A stretch of 64,000 nt of DNA, from assembly GCF_003286085.1 (NCBI RefSeq), contig NW_020825308.1, positions 62,001 to 126,000 of the forward strand. The letters are read 5' to 3'. Under the pieces are notes generated by a model. The model had not been told where the DNA came from and did not search any database. It worked only from the letters and a program-made list of their open reading frames with translations. Positions 11,128 to 22,856 of the stretch are shown in pieces (positions within the stretch are counted from its first letter, which is position 1; every line of letters begins with the position of its first letter). This DNA is from Drosophila persimilis (Eukaryota; Arthropoda; Insecta; Diptera; Drosophilidae). Made by a program: the position numbers and the translations under genes.

Positions 11128-13629
11128 ATGGAGTTCTTGAAAAGTGGCATTAAGACCGTCTTAGGCGGCACGGAGCCAGGTCAACAGCCCAGCGCTGCAG
11201 AGACGGTTGAAAAGCTTGTGGATCGGGTTTATTCCTCTACGCTGCTGGAGGACCGCAGAGATGCTTGCCGGGCCCTGAAGGCGTTGTCGCGCAAGTACCG
11301 CATCGAAGTCGGCGCCCAGGGCATGCCGCCTCTCGTGCAGGTCCTCCAAAACGATGGCCAGGATACAGAGATTATAAGCTATGCCCTGGACACGCTTTGT
11401 AACATTGTCACCAGCGAGGAGTTCGACGAGGAGGCAGACAACCCCACTGTCTCGGTGAACGTCGGCGGCCAGTTCACGGAGATGTTCATAAAGACTCCGG
11501 AGAATGTCACTATGGTGATGGGCTATCTGGATGAGTACGATTTCCGGGTGCGGAGGGCCGCCATTCAGCTGATCACCTCGCTAATATCAAACAAGACTCG
11601 AGAGCTGCAGGATCTTGTCCTCGTAAGCCCTATGGGGGTTTCTAAGCTCATGGACCTACTGACGGACAGCCGGGAGGTCATTCGCAACGACGTTCTTCTA
11701 CTCCTCATCGAGCTCACCAAGGGAAACTCAAATATACAGAAAATTGTGGCCTTCGAAAATGCCTTCGACCGTTTGTTCGACATTATCCGTGAGGAGGGCT
11801 GCTCTGATGGCGGGATTGTTGTGGAGGACTGTCTCATCCTGCTGCTGAACCTGCTTAAGAACAACTCGAGCAACCAGCAGTTCTTCAAGGAAGGCAGCTA
11901 CATCCAGCGGCTGGCCCCCATGTTCGTCTTGGCTGAGGAAGTCGAAGAGGCCGGCTGGTCCCCGCAGAAGATGTCAAACTTCCACTGCCTACTCCAAGTG
12001 GTGCGCGCCCTGGTCACACCCAGCAACCAGCATCAAGTTGTCACCGCCTGCCAGCGCGTCATGCAGAAGTCCCAGCTGCTAAATGCTCTGTGCGAAATCC
12101 TGATGAGCAGCGGTGTGCCTGCGGACATCCTCACAGAGACCATCAACGCCGTCGCGGAAGTGATCCGCGGCGATCGCGAAAACCAGCACGAGCTCAGTCG
12201 TGTGATGGCCCCCAGCAATCCGCCCCGGCCAGTCATCGTGGTTCTACTCATGTCCATGATAAACGAGAAGCAGCTGCTGGCCCTGCGCTGTGCCGTGCTC
12301 TACTGCTTCGAGTGCTATCTCTACAGGAACGCGGACGTTCAAAGGACTGTTGTGCAGACCTTGCTCCCATCGAGTGCGACAGATGTGAGCTCCTTATCGA
12401 CGGGCCAGTTGCTCTGCACCGGTCTCTTCTCCAGTGATGCCCTGGCAAACTGGTTCTCTTCGGTGGCCATCATGCACACCCTTGTAGAGAACGTGGCACT
12501 GAAGGAGGAACTGCTTCGCGTCCTCCTGGCCCCGACTGGGGGACAGCGTCCCAACACTCTGCTCGAGATGTGCACCAATCTGATGCAGCGAGAACGCACT
12601 CGCCTGCAGAGCAAAATAGGACTGCTGATGCTGCTCAGCGTCTGGCTAGCCCATTGCCCTGGAGCGGTGAAAGCTCTGCTGGAGACGCAGGGCACCACGG
12701 TCTACCTGACCGCCCAGCTTTGCTCCAATGAGCATGACGAGCGTGAGTTTCTGTTTCAGGGAATGTGCGCCTTCCTCATGGGCCTCTGCATCCAGTTCAA
12801 CGACAACTCTCTACCCAATCAGCGACGCGAGGACATCAGCCAGCTGATCATCAAGCGTATTGGCCAGGAGACGTTCTGCAACAAGCTGGGCGAGGTCTCG
12901 CGGCACGAGGCCTACAGCCGGGCCTGCAAGCAGGCCCAGATTAGGGCCAAGTCTGCCGGCGAGCTCCTGCTCGATTACGAGTACTGCAAACTCTACAAGG
13001 GACTGGAGGCGTTGATTGCCAAGCTGGTGAGCGGCTTCGACGTAGATGGCATAGAGCTCACTGAGCTGACCCTTAGCTCGGAGGCCTCGGCTCTGGTGTC
13101 CCAGTACAAGGGCATAATCCGCGGCATGGATGCCCAGATCCAGACTCTCCAGCAGTCCGCAAAGGAGCTGGGCCAAGAAAATGCTGAACTGAAGGAAAAG
13201 CTGCGTGCGGAGCAGTCGCTCCGGGCTCAGATCTCTGATCAGAATACCCTGCTAAAGGCTCAGCTGGGAGCAACAGGTCAGACTCCGGTCCAGAGCCAGG
13301 AGTCCTCTCTGGCCAGAGAGGAGGAGCTAAACGCGGCCCGATATCAGGCCAACATGTACTTTGCTGAGAACATTCGACTTAACAAGGAAATTGAGATCAT
13401 ACGCCAGCAGCTCGCGACCGAAAAACAGCGTGCAGATGCTACCCAAGAATCGCTTCTGGCCACCCAAAAGGATCAAGAGGATCTCCTCGAGCTGCTGGCC
13501 GATCAGGAGCTCAAATTAGCAAGCTATGAGCACAAAACAACGGCGCCGAAATCAACTGAGAACCAGAGCCAGACACACGCCGAAACTGCATCGGAGGAGG
13601 GGATTCCAAGCGAGACTGCCAACAGATAA
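11128..13629 (+). CDS. p115: General vesicular transport factor p115 (USO1)
   Basis: A single-exon gene for an 833-residue Golgi tethering factor. p115 is a homodimer that links COPI and COPII vesicles to Golgi membranes, binds Rab1, golgins and SNAREs, and keeps ER exit sites and Golgi stacks in order. The N-terminal head (about 1-620) is helical armadillo-like repeat sequence, opening with MEFLKSGIKTVLGG. The USO1-type head end is visible around YCKLYKGLEALI (near 620). Two heptad-rich coiled-coil stretches follow (about 650-705 and 726-795). The tail is Ser/Thr/Glu-rich and less acidic than the vertebrate tail. It is shorter than vertebrate p115 (about 960), mainly in the coiled coil. The start is supported by the conserved N-terminus. 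Confidence 0.95.
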   Translation: MEFLKSGIKTVLGGTEPGQQPSAAETVEKLVDRVYSSTLLEDRRDACRALKALSRKYRIEVGAQGMPPLVQVLQNDGQDTEIISYALDTLCNIVTSEEFDEEADNPTVSVNVGGQFTEMFIKTPENVTMVMGYLDEYDFRVRRAAIQLITSLISNKTRELQDLVLVSPMGVSKLMDLLTDSREVIRNDVLLLLIELTKGNSNIQKIVAFENAFDRLFDIIREEGCSDGGIVVEDCLILLLNLLKNNSSNQQFFKEGSYIQRLAPMFVLAEEVEEAGWSPQKMSNFHCLLQVVRALVTPSNQHQVVTACQRVMQKSQLLNALCEILMSSGVPADILTETINAVAEVIRGDRENQHELSRVMAPSNPPRPVIVVLLMSMINEKQLLALRCAVLYCFECYLYRNADVQRTVVQTLLPSSATDVSSLSTGQLLCTGLFSSDALANWFSSVAIMHTLVENVALKEELLRVLLAPTGGQRPNTLLEMCTNLMQRERTRLQSKIGLLMLLSVWLAHCPGAVKALLETQGTTVYLTAQLCSNEHDEREFLFQGMCAFLMGLCIQFNDNSLPNQRREDISQLIIKRIGQETFCNKLGEVSRHEAYSRACKQAQIRAKSAGELLLDYEYCKLYKGLEALIAKLVSGFDVDGIELTELTLSSEASALVSQYKGIIRGMDAQIQTLQQSAKELGQENAELKEKLRAEQSLRAQISDQNTLLKAQLGATGQTPVQSQESSLAREEELNAARYQANMYFAENIRLNKEIEIIRQQLATEKQRADATQESLLATQKDQEDLLELLADQELKLASYEHKTTAPKSTENQSQTHAETASEEGIPSETANR

Positions 13630-15299
13630 ACATCACCCCGATACTTAGATAGAAGAAGAATATGATGACCGGACTGTCGCTAACCTCAATACACATAATC
13701 TGTATACATACATTCTGTTTGTTTTTATTTATACACTTATCAGCATACATACACCTATAAATACATGCCCAGATCGAAATGGAAAACGAAACGAAGTCGG
13801 TCTGATTTTCATCAGAGGGAGGACACCACAGATGCAGCAGAAGACTAGCCAAGACTAGTAGTACTGATGGCTCTTTCTTTCGTTTATCTTAAGACTAAGT
13901 ACGGGTATACTACACAAGATTATGAAGTGCTAAGACTATGGAGTCATTCACATTCACATTGAGTTGAATCAAGCAAAGAGAAAGAGCTGCAGATTCAATT
14001 TCTCAGCCGTTGATGGGAAGGTTTTACTGCGTTTGGACATGCTTCGTCGCTGCAGCCAGCTTTGGCCTAACATTTGTCTATCAAACATACATTTAGTCGT
14101 TTTTCCAATTGTTGTATTCCTTTCAAATATAGGGTTTCCTCAAGGCCCTCAAAATAGGTTTTCTTTCCGTGATGACTTCTCTTATCCCGAGCTCTATTTA
14201 AACAAGTTGGTAAACAGAAAATATTCGCAGGGGCTTTTTTTCATAATAATGCTGGACAAGAGGTAGCAGTTTGTGGCCGAAATTGTGGATTTTTTGCCAT
14301 GGTAGTTAGTAAATATACATATGGACCAGCAATTCTTTTCATCTCTGAATAATATTCGTCGGCTTTAGTTCTGGAATGATCCCAGCCCCCCTTAAAGTAG
14401 ATTGCAGGTCGGCTTTTGGTACTTTCTAATGATATTTTTTCAATACGATACGAATACACATGTTGCAAGTATGTAACGTCCTAGCGAATCCATTATCATT
14501 CGCAAATATCAGTGATCCCTGTAACTATTATCTTTTTCAAAACACATAAAGCTTGGCCAAAGGGAAAGAGACTCCAGTTTAATTTGACATTGATATTTGC
14601 CGGATTTTCATCTATAGAATACTTATTGGTAAGACGTATGAGACAAATTTGGACTAATAATCACTGCAGAGTTACTTAGTCAAATGGATGTTAGGATGTC
14701 ACACATGTGACTGGATTTCAATGAGTTATTCTCTTCAGTTTCGATGCGGGAGAGGCATTGGCTATTGAGAAATTTAAGGACACCGTGTTTGCAAACATTC
14801 TGTAGCCAGAATTGTCTGCAAAATCATTCCGCAATATTTGGGTCCAGGCAACAGCTGCATTATCCATATCCATGTTTTTTTTCAAATTAATTCTGTTTGT
14901 GTTTATAAAGTGTTTCTGGCATTGTAGATCCATATGAATCTATTTCAAAAATGCATTTATTCTTCGACTGACTGATTCAAGTAACGCATTTGCATTAGCA
15001 ATGAAATGCTGGCATTATTCCTGAATATGTACTGCTGAGGAGTATACATATACTATGAGGCTAGTGTGTCTGTATTGAACGTTTTTGTTAAAACAATGGT
15101 TCTTATGAACCTACAAATAATCTATAAACTTTAAGGTGGAATTTGACTTATCCCAGAGCATTGGTTTTTATTGCAGACTGCATATGAAAATTATGAAACA
15201 AAGCCACCAACAAAAATAGAACTGATTTACAAAAAAAAATCAAAAAACTATAAAATACAAAGAAATTGTTTATTAAAATGTGTTTCTTCAGTTATTATT

Positions 15300-15570
15300 G
15301 TTATCAAGCCTTTGGCAGCAACAAGAGCAGCTCTACATCCCAACATTAAAGTTCCCCTAATTTACGCATCTTTCCCTTGGTATATTGATCCACGAATCAC
15401 GCGGCTACCCCAAAGATCTTTAACGTTCTTTGAGCACTTTTGAGCTTTCTTTCCAGCTCGTTGTGGGTCATTGTCCTGCTGGAAGACACAAAAGGCAGCA
15501 TCGCTGATTCTTATACATATATCCACATAGACTTGTGGATCCATCATCGATTTGTGTCACTTATTGGATC
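15300..15570 (-). mobile_element. Tc1/mariner-like transposase remnant
   Basis: Read on the minus strand, the region encodes FQQDNDPQRAGKKAQ near 15465-15515, followed by KDLWGS. This matches the conserved FQQDNDPKHT...LW part of Tc1-type DDE transposases. Stops and frame changes break the frame on both sides, and most of the element is missing. It is a dead fragment of the transposase C-terminal half. Terminal inverted repeats were not found by eye. Confidence 0.7.
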
Positions 15571-15724
15571 ACCTTCCTAATATGAAAATCATGCCCATAC
15601 CATGATGCTTGTTCCTCTATGTTTAATGGGTTTAAACGTGGGCCAACTTAAGTGCTGAATTCGATTTGCCCCATGCCTTGCAGTCAAAGTTCGAATTTTT
15701 CTGTTACTACGACGGACAGACAGA

Positions 15725-15830
15725 CATGGCTATATCGACTCTGCTACTATTTATGCTGATCAAGAATGTATATACTTTTTAGGGTCGGAAATTCTCCTTC
15801 TGCTTGTTACACACATCCACCATCACAAAT
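15725..15830. mobile_element. INE-1/DINE-1-like Helitron fragment
   Basis: The segment contains GACATGGCTATATCGACTC, GATCAAGAATGTATATAC and GGGTCGGAAATTCTCCTTC in order. This is the spaced word pattern of the abundant non-autonomous Helitron-like INE-1/DINE-1 repeats of Drosophila. Only about 100 bp remain. The family is assigned from memory of its consensus. Confidence 0.6.
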
Positions 15831-16412
15831 CGAATACACCCCTGTACTTATGCAGCATTTATTTTGAATATGCCACCAAATCGCTTTATACTTTTATCGT
15901 AACAGAAACGACAGAAAGATAAAGGGGAACAAAGTTAGTGAGGATTAGGAAACTCATGAATATGGAATGATGAGAGAGAAGAAAGTAAGGAAGGATTAAA
16001 AAAATAATGACCTCGTCGTAATACTAGAGGGATCCGTCACCATTGGAGAGACCGGTAGCTGTAAGTTTTGAAACTGAGGCCTGACTCTTACGTCTACATG
16101 CAGGATCTACTGGGATTAGTCAGCCCTACACAAATCTGTATTTCGTATTCCTCAATCCAGAGACACGAACGTTGAAACGTAACAACAATGCATTACAGAG
16201 TCGAATCTGCTTCTCTCTGTGCTTTAATTGCCATAATCCCATCCTATGAACAACCCAAACTCCAGTCTCTGCATCGACAAGAATCCACTCTTTTTAATAC
16301 TTCAGACTTTAATCACTTTTTTTACGTCATCTCAGCTTCTTTTGCCTCACTTTGTACGTGCACATTTTTCACAGGAAAAAAAGAGCGAACACAATGAATA
16401 CCATTTTTCACA

Positions 16413-16418
16413 TTTATT
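16413..16418 (-). terminator. Poly(A) signal of RpS6
   Basis: TTTATT on the + strand is AATAAA on the coding strand, about 80 nt downstream of the RpS6 stop codon at 16498. This spacing suits the short 3' UTR usual for ribosomal protein genes. Confidence 0.7.
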
Positions 16419-16497
16419 AACATAAATGGGTACAACTTTATTCTTAAAACATCATCTAGCCGTGCTTGAACGAAGATTGCGAGTCCAGTTGCTGCAT

Positions 16498-17549
16498 TTA
16501 CTTCTTGTCACTTGAGATAGAGCTCTTAGACTCCCTGATCGAGGCGGAGCGACGACGCTTGGCCTCCTCGCGTTTAGCCTTGGACTCCTTCTTGCGCTGC
16601 ACCAACAGTTTGGCGTAGTCTGCGGCTGCCTCCTTGGAGGCCGTCTGACGCTTCTTCTTCAGAGCGATGCGACGGTGTTTCCTCTGCAGCACGACAGGGG
16701 TGATAAGACGCTGGATCTTGGGGGCCTTGGAAGTGGCCTTCTTGTTGTCCTTGGCGGGCAGTGGACGGCGCACAACGAAGCGACGCACATCATCCTCCTT
16801 GCTCAAGTTGTACAGCTTACGGATCTTGCTGGCACGCTTGGGGCCCAGACGACGGGGGATGGTGGTGTCGGTCAAACCAGCAATATGCTGCTCGCCTTTC
16901 TTGATGACGACCAGAGCCAGCACAGACATGTTAGCATCCACAATGCAACCGCGCACAGACTTCCGCTTGCGCTCACCAGTGCGGCGTGGGCGGTAGCAAG
17001 AGTGTCCCTTCTTCAGCAGAAGACGCACACGACCTAGTCAAAATAAACATTTATTGACAATTAGTAAGCGCCAAATTAAGGGATTTGACAGTGTCTTACC
17101 ATGGGTCAGCACACCCTGCTTCATGGGGAAGCCCTGCTTGTCGTTACCTCCGGCAATACGGAGCTGGTAACCCTTCCACTCATTACCGAGAATATCGGCT
17201 TCCACAACCTGGCCCATACGCTTCTCATAGAATACACGCAGCTTGTGTTCGTCGACAACTTCGAAGAGCTTTTGGCATCCCGTAGCGGGATAGGAAACGT
17301 TGAGCTGCAACACAAAAAAACAGAGTTTAACACCATTAGCTATGCACGTACATCTGTATGTGTATACAAATACACAAATACGGGATATCTCGAGAACTAT
17401 CTGTGATTTTTAATGGCATCACTTATGATTTCCATTCGAAAATTGTTAATTTCACTTCTGTAGTGTTAATACATTTGTATTCACGCAATATTTTTTAATG
17501 TACACCGAGTTTATTGCACAATTTTCACAAATTTTTAGCACACCTTCAT
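16498..17549 (-). CDS. RpS6: 40S ribosomal protein S6 (eS6)
   Basis: Encodes the 248-residue small-subunit protein eS6. Exons are 17549-17544 (ATG AAG only), 17304-17100 and 17033-16498. The first exon is six coding bases (MK), and the splice from 17544 to 17304 gives the conserved start [15 protein letters not shown]. Further landmarks are [28 protein letters not shown] and [21 protein letters not shown]. The basic C-terminus [13 protein letters not shown] contains the cluster of serines that S6 kinase phosphorylates in animals. A pyrimidine-rich stretch on the coding strand (around 17575-17590) is a candidate TOP motif for growth-controlled translation. The gene lies head-to-head with bys, another ribosome-production gene. 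Confidence 0.97.
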
Positions 17550-17679
17550 ACTGTTGGTCTGTTTGCAGGCAGCGCAGAAAAAAAAAGAATCGGCTCAGGT
17601 CTGTTTTCAGCCAGCGCAGGGTTGGAAAAGAACCCGAAGAGGAAATAGGGATGGGACTGGGACTAGTTGCACTGACAAG

Positions 17680-17687
17680 TATCGATA
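17680..17687. promoter_or_regulatory. DRE (TATCGATA), RpS6 side
   Basis: A perfect 8-bp DREF-binding palindrome lies 131 bp upstream of the RpS6 start codon. DREF sites are common in fly promoters for growth and replication genes. Confidence 0.7.
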
Positions 17688-18101
17688 CGTTCAATTTACC
17701 GATAGTGATTTAGAGCGCCTGATTTAAACATATGTACAAACATATTTCCGTATTTAGATCATTCATGTACAATTTATACAAAAAGTATACATTTCATTGT
17801 AAGATTTTCATTAATATATATTCCGCACTAATACACTTTACAAAACAATTTTATAATAGCTTATTAGCACTACGACTTCATCATGAGTATTTGCGTCTAC
17901 AGGAAGACGTAGTATCTTTTACACAAAATAAGCATAATGATTGCAAAAAACTGCGTTCTTTTCAATCGAAGGTGCGTCTATTCGGAATATTTCTGCGCTT
18001 TAGAGTACATTTTTGCACTTTTGTGCCTATCAGCGCAACACAAGTATATCGTTGTCTGTGTTCTTCAGACTAGTTAGAAGTCTGGACCAATACGATAGTT
18101 A

Positions 18102-18109
18102 TATCGATA
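18102..18109. promoter_or_regulatory. DRE (TATCGATA), bys side
   Basis: A perfect DREF palindrome lies about 125 bp upstream of the bys start codon, with further CGATA-type words close by at 18093 and 18115. Confidence 0.7.
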
Positions 18110-18185
18110 TTACATATCGAAAACGCAACTGTGAGCTAGGGTTGCCACACACGCAAAAAATGTTTTTGTTTTCATTGCTTAGCAG

Positions 18186-18191
18186 CACGTG
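18186..18191. promoter_or_regulatory. CACGTG E-box, bys promoter or leader
   Basis: A canonical Myc/Max E-box lies 44 bp upstream of the bys ATG. Ribosome-biogenesis genes of Drosophila are widely activated by Myc through such sites close to the start. Assigning it to bys is inference. Confidence 0.55.
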
Positions 18192-18234
18192 TATTGTATT
18201 GTGATTCCTATATTGTTATTCTAATCTTTGCAAA

Positions 18235-19783
18235 ATGGGCAAGCCGAAGAAGGCCAATGTGGCAATAATTAAAAATGTAAGCTTGGAAAAACAGATAACA
18301 GAAGGAAAGGTTGCAAAAGCCAAAACCAAGAGCAAGTTCAATTTACGTGAGGAGGACTCATCGGTAAGGTCTAGAATTATGTGACCATTCTTCCTGAATG
18401 ACTCTTAATAATATCTGTTGCAGAACATAGACGCCAAGAGCAGTCAAAAAATTTTGGCGGCTGCCAAGAAGCAACAGCTGGAATTAAATGAGGAGAACTT
18501 TCCCAGCTTAGTCACTGTTAAGAAAGTTAACTTCAGTCTGAGTAAGTCGATAAACTTTTAGTGATCAACTTAACATACTAAAAACAAAGTCTCTGTTCAG
18601 ACGATGGCCAAGCAAATGAAACTGAGGAGGTCAACGAGACCGACTTCATGGTCGACATGGATATGGATGATGACGATGTGGCCGCATTCGAACGCTTCCA
18701 GAACCCGGCTAAAGACGTCAAGCGCACGCTCCAACTGTCGGAAATTATCGCACAGAAAATCCAAGAAAAAGAAGCTGATATTCACAACAAAATCTCCGAC
18801 GCAGGCTCGCTTAAAATCGAAGAGATCGATCCGAAGGTAAAGGAAATGTACGAGGGTGTCAGGGATGTGTTAAAACGTTACCGCAGTGGCAAGATTCCAA
18901 AAGCCTTCAAAATCATACCCAAGCTGAGAAATTGGGAGCAGATCCTATTTATCACGGAGCCACACAACTGGAGTGCAGCCGCCATGTTCCAGGGTACCCG
19001 CATCTTCTGTTCAGTCTTATCGCAGGCAATGGCCCAGAGGTTCTACAACCTGGTTCTGTTACCTCGTGTACGTGATGACCTTTGCGAGTTCAAGAAGCTG
19101 AACATGCACCTCTACAATGCCCTTAAGCGGGCTCTTTTCAAGCCGGCCGCGTTCATGAAAGGCATCATTCTGCCGTTGCTAGAGTCTGGTGATTGCACCC
19201 TGCGCGAGGCCATCATCTTTGGCAGTGTTGTGGCTCGCAACTCCATACCCGTCCTGCACTCGTCCGCCTGCCTGCTGAAGATTTGTGAGATGAGCTATTC
19301 TGGTGCCAATTCCATATTCATCCGCTTTTTCCTCGACAAGCGCTACGCCCTGCCCTATCGCGTGGTCGATGCGGCTGTCTTCCACTTCCTAAGGTAAGTT
19401 CCATTGCAGCTTAGAACGATTTTTTTCAACTAATTAACGTTCTGCTTAAATAGATTCGAGAACGATAAGCGCGAGCTCCCAGTGCTATGGCATCAAAGTC
19501 TGCTAACATTTGCCCAGCGCTACAAGAACGATATATCTTCCGAGCAAAGAGATGCCTTGATTCAACTCCTAAAGTCAGTATTTTGATAACTATTATTTAC
19601 ATGCAAGCAAGTTTCATATTGGCCGATTGCAGGAAAAAATCTCATCCGAAGATCACGCCCGATGTGAGAAGAGAACTCCAGGCAGCCACCTGCCGCGATG
19701 TCGAAATGATGGAGACCGATAATGGCCTGGCTGCTCAGCCCGTCAAAATGTACACAGATGCTGATGTTGGATACGATGGCTAG
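18235..19783 (+). CDS. bys: Bystin, 40S ribosome biogenesis factor
   Basis: Encodes bystin (yeast Enp1), 436 residues, needed in the nucleolus and nucleus for late 18S rRNA processing and export of pre-40S particles. Five exons join in frame: 18235-18363, 18424-18541, 18601-19393, 19454-19573 and 19633-19783, with introns of about 60 nt. The N-terminal third is charged and low in structure ([12 protein letters not shown]...). The conserved Bystin domain starts about residue 125 and includes [19 protein letters not shown] and [16 protein letters not shown]. An acidic DMDMDDDD stretch lies near residue 100. The start is set by the conserved MGKPKK. A poly(A) signal AATAAA is at 19935-19940. Confidence 0.95.
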
Positions 19784-22700
19784 AGCTCTAAATGCACAAC
19801 GTTAACTTTATGAATGAAAAAAAATACATATAGGGTTTACGGACTCGAGTCCGTATCATTTCCGATACTGAGTGTTTATGTACATAAATATATCTACATA
19901 TGCGGCGGGCGTCCAGTTTCGCTGGATGCTCCATAATAAAAACTACATTTAACGAATTTTAAATGTTTTAATATGAAAAACAAATTTATTTTTTACAATT
20001 TGGCATTAATTTATATTTTTGGTTTTTGTTTTTTGTATCTTTTGGGGTCCGGCGCAGTCGCATCGGGGTTTGACGGAGGACGACGATATTATACATTATG
20101 TATGTATGTATTTAGTTTAATAATTAAATATTAAAGTTATTAATTAATAAATATAATTCTGTAACCAAAATCTTTCTAAAAGTTTCGTTTCGTCACTTTC
20201 TTTAGTCTCTAAGTATTGTTTCGTTATCTCACTCCAACATTTTTACTTTTAAATTTATTTTATTTTCTTTTCGTTATTTAAGGGCACACGGACATGGAAA
20301 CGGGCTGCCAGCAGAGCCAGGTGGCGGCGACGATTGGACTGGGTTTAGTTGGGATCAATTGAAATTAGTCAGTCAAGTCCCTTAAGCACTGAAGCTCATC
20401 AATATATGTATGCTACTCGTTAGATTTTGTTTTTATTCTGAGCTGAACTTCGACTTTCTTATACACTTCTATAGATGTACAGTATCCAGTATAATCCTCA
20501 ATGCAATATGAATTCGAAAAGTCGTCAATGATTGGGAGCTCGAGAGAATGAAACTTGCTGTTCTCATGGACATTTCTTAGCCTTTGTCATATATGTAGTC
20601 ATTATTTAGAAAGGTGTGGAGTTTTTGAAGCTAAAGCATCAAAGGGGGGGATACGCTAATAGAGACTCAGTGGTTACTTCAATAAATTCAAAATAATATT
20701 TTCCTTACCATAGCTCTAAACTGAAAATAAATCTGCACGTATTCAATTGTTTCTTGTTCTTGATCGTGTTTTATTTACTTTCACTTCGTTATATATAGTT
20801 TTTGGTTTGTTATGGGACCGTTTTTAATAAAAACAATCAAACATACTACCCATTGGTCCGAGTTGTGTAAGAATTTTCAATCCCGCCTTCATTTAAAAGA
20901 CTCAAATATAAATATACAGTTACATACATATTTTTTTTGTTTGGGCTCAAATGGTCATTGGTTCCGCAACCGAATTAACAATAATTAAACGATATGTATC
21001 CATTTTAAATGACACAGTTTGTTAACGTTAAACATTTCCTAAGCTTCTATAGTATGTCTTGTTTTTCTCTTTGTTCTCTTCGTTTTTGGAACAGCTTTCA
21101 TCGATCCACACACCACAAATTCTGTGCCAACTACTTTTTACGTTAATTGAAAACTCGACGAAAAATAAAGTATGTTCAATGTTTAGGTCACTCAGGTCGA
21201 TTTTTTACCGAAAAATATCCATTTTGATCATAATTGATTACTTTTGAAGATTTCAATATTTCAAGCCAGAGATAGGTCGAGCCTTAAAACCCATACTTCG
21301 GATTGGAAAAGCAGACCCCCATTGATGACACAGTGCTACAAAATTAAAACTTTTACACTCTTTTACACGAGACAAAAACCAGTCGAATCGATGTTATTCG
21401 ATCCACTACTAATACCCGGTACTCAGTTAGTTCTGTTATGTTTATCTATATGTAAATTTAGATTTTGGTAGGACGTGTATAAAGCAGATTGCGTATCCCA
21501 ATATGTACGAGGATACCCGGTACTCAAAGAGTATAGGAGTATATTAGATTTGTGTTGGAAGTGCATGTGTGTATCACCCAGAAGGAAGCGTTTCCTTACC
21601 GCATACCGAAAAGTATATATATATTTGATCAGCAGCACTAGACGAGTCGATATAGCTATGTCTACAGTCTCAGAGACTATCCAGACTCCTGTAACACACT
21701 GTTACAAGCGTGTGCTCAAAACTTTTCCCCGCCCGTCAAAAATATGAAAATTTCCAGCATCCAGAAGGATTTAAGGATACGCGAAAGCCGAAAACGCGGA
21801 ATCCTAGAGATCATATCTAGCAGATTGCCGAATCTGGAACCAGATCGGATCATTATTATAACCGGAAGGAACAAACTAAAATTCATTGGCGACGCAACGG
21901 CGTCAATGCGCTTACTTATTCCACGCTGTTACACGCTCTTCCTCTTTCAGCGCGATAAAACGACTTGTGTTGGTGTGAGATTTGAAAAACTAGACCGTAG
22001 AAAATTTCACACTCTATCTCTCACTCTGTGGAAAAGGACGAGTGTGAGAGTAACGAGGGTCATGTCTCAAGCAGTCACGGGAAATTCTTTTCTTCATTCC
22101 GGATATAATGATTAGGAGATCTGGCCAATTAAGATTATTCTTTAGACTCTGTCACAAACCTTTTTCTTTGAGGGGTCGGTAGAAGACATTTTTCTCAGAG
22201 TGACATCACAGGAGTCTGAAATTTGGTTGCTTTACCTCTTTTAGTCTCTGGGAACTAGACGTTAAACATGGATTTCAATGCTGATCAAGAGTATACATAA
22301 ATACGTTTTAATATCGGAAATGCTTTCTTTGCTTTATGTCTATTATAAACCGTGTACTCTCTGAGTACCGCGTAGATCTGGTTTAGTGGATCTTAAAACC
22401 ATCTTTTGACATTGTGCAAAAACTAGATATCTACTCCCAAATATCGTCAAACGGTTAATTTGAACTGGTTTCCACAAGATTTCACTCTTTCATTCGTGAT
22501 GCGGAAATCCCAGTGCGGCTAAACACAGTGCTTTTGAAATCATGGTACGCGAAAGTAGCCAATATTTGAACCTATGATTCTAGTTATAAAAAGTGTCAAG
22601 ATATATCAGAAACTAGGTAATATAAATATGTAAGGTACAGGTTGATTTGCTAAAAAATACGTAATTTCGTAATTTTTTTACAATTTCAATTATTAGTATC

Positions 22701-22856
22701 TTATTTGGCTGGGAACTGACACTACCAAAGATATAAAATCTTTAAAAAATGTCAAAAAATGTTAAATTCTGGAAAGCTAAAACCTTGGGCATAGCTATTG
22801 TATGGAAACTAATTTAGAGTTATGAAAGGTTTGCCATACTTTTCCCTTTTCAATTC
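19784..22856. other. Spacer between bys and dpr14, repeat-bearing
   Basis: These 3 kb lie between two converging genes. The left part is bys 3' UTR and then AT-rich sequence with TATGTATG runs. A Helitron-like element occupies about 21410-22390 (listed separately). Open frames inside it are fragments of the repeat. No gene or RNA is supported. Confidence 0.5.
21410..22390. mobile_element. INE-1/DINE-1-like Helitron, longest copy in window
   Basis: Begins near AATACCCGGTACTCAG and ends near TACTCTCTGAGTACCGCG, i.e. similar words in opposite orientation at the two ends. Inside are CAGAAGGAAGCGTTTCC (21580), GACGAGTCGATATAGC (21641) and CCAGATCGGATCATTATT (21840), the usual order of words in these repeats. 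A CT-rich patch (CTCTATCTCTCACTCTG) lies near 22011. No transposase is encoded, so it is non-autonomous. Ends are approximate. Confidence 0.6.

Larger units (their letters stand above)
13630..16412. other. Gene-poor spacer between p115 and RpS6
   Basis: The first ~200 bp are p115 3' UTR. The rest is AT-rich. Two short open frames on the minus strand, near 14241-14465 and 14718-14933, have no recognisable family and are not joined by clear splice sites. A Tc1/mariner-type transposase remnant lies at about 15300-15570 and a short INE-1/DINE-1-like piece at about 15725-15830, listed separately. Nothing supports a functional gene. Confidence 0.5.
17550..18234. promoter_or_regulatory. Head-to-head promoter region, RpS6 / bys
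   Basis: Only 685 bp separate the two start codons. The region holds two perfect DRE motifs (17680-17687 and 18102-18109), a GTTGCCACAC word at 18141-18150 and a CACGTG E-box at 18186-18191. This is the signature of a growth-regulated housekeeping promoter region. A third, unlinked role for the AT-rich middle (17720-18060) is not evident. Confidence 0.65.

Noticed and set aside
14241-14933. Two minus-strand open frames as a small gene
   Set aside because: No ATG in the second, no matching splice sites between them, and no recognisable family.
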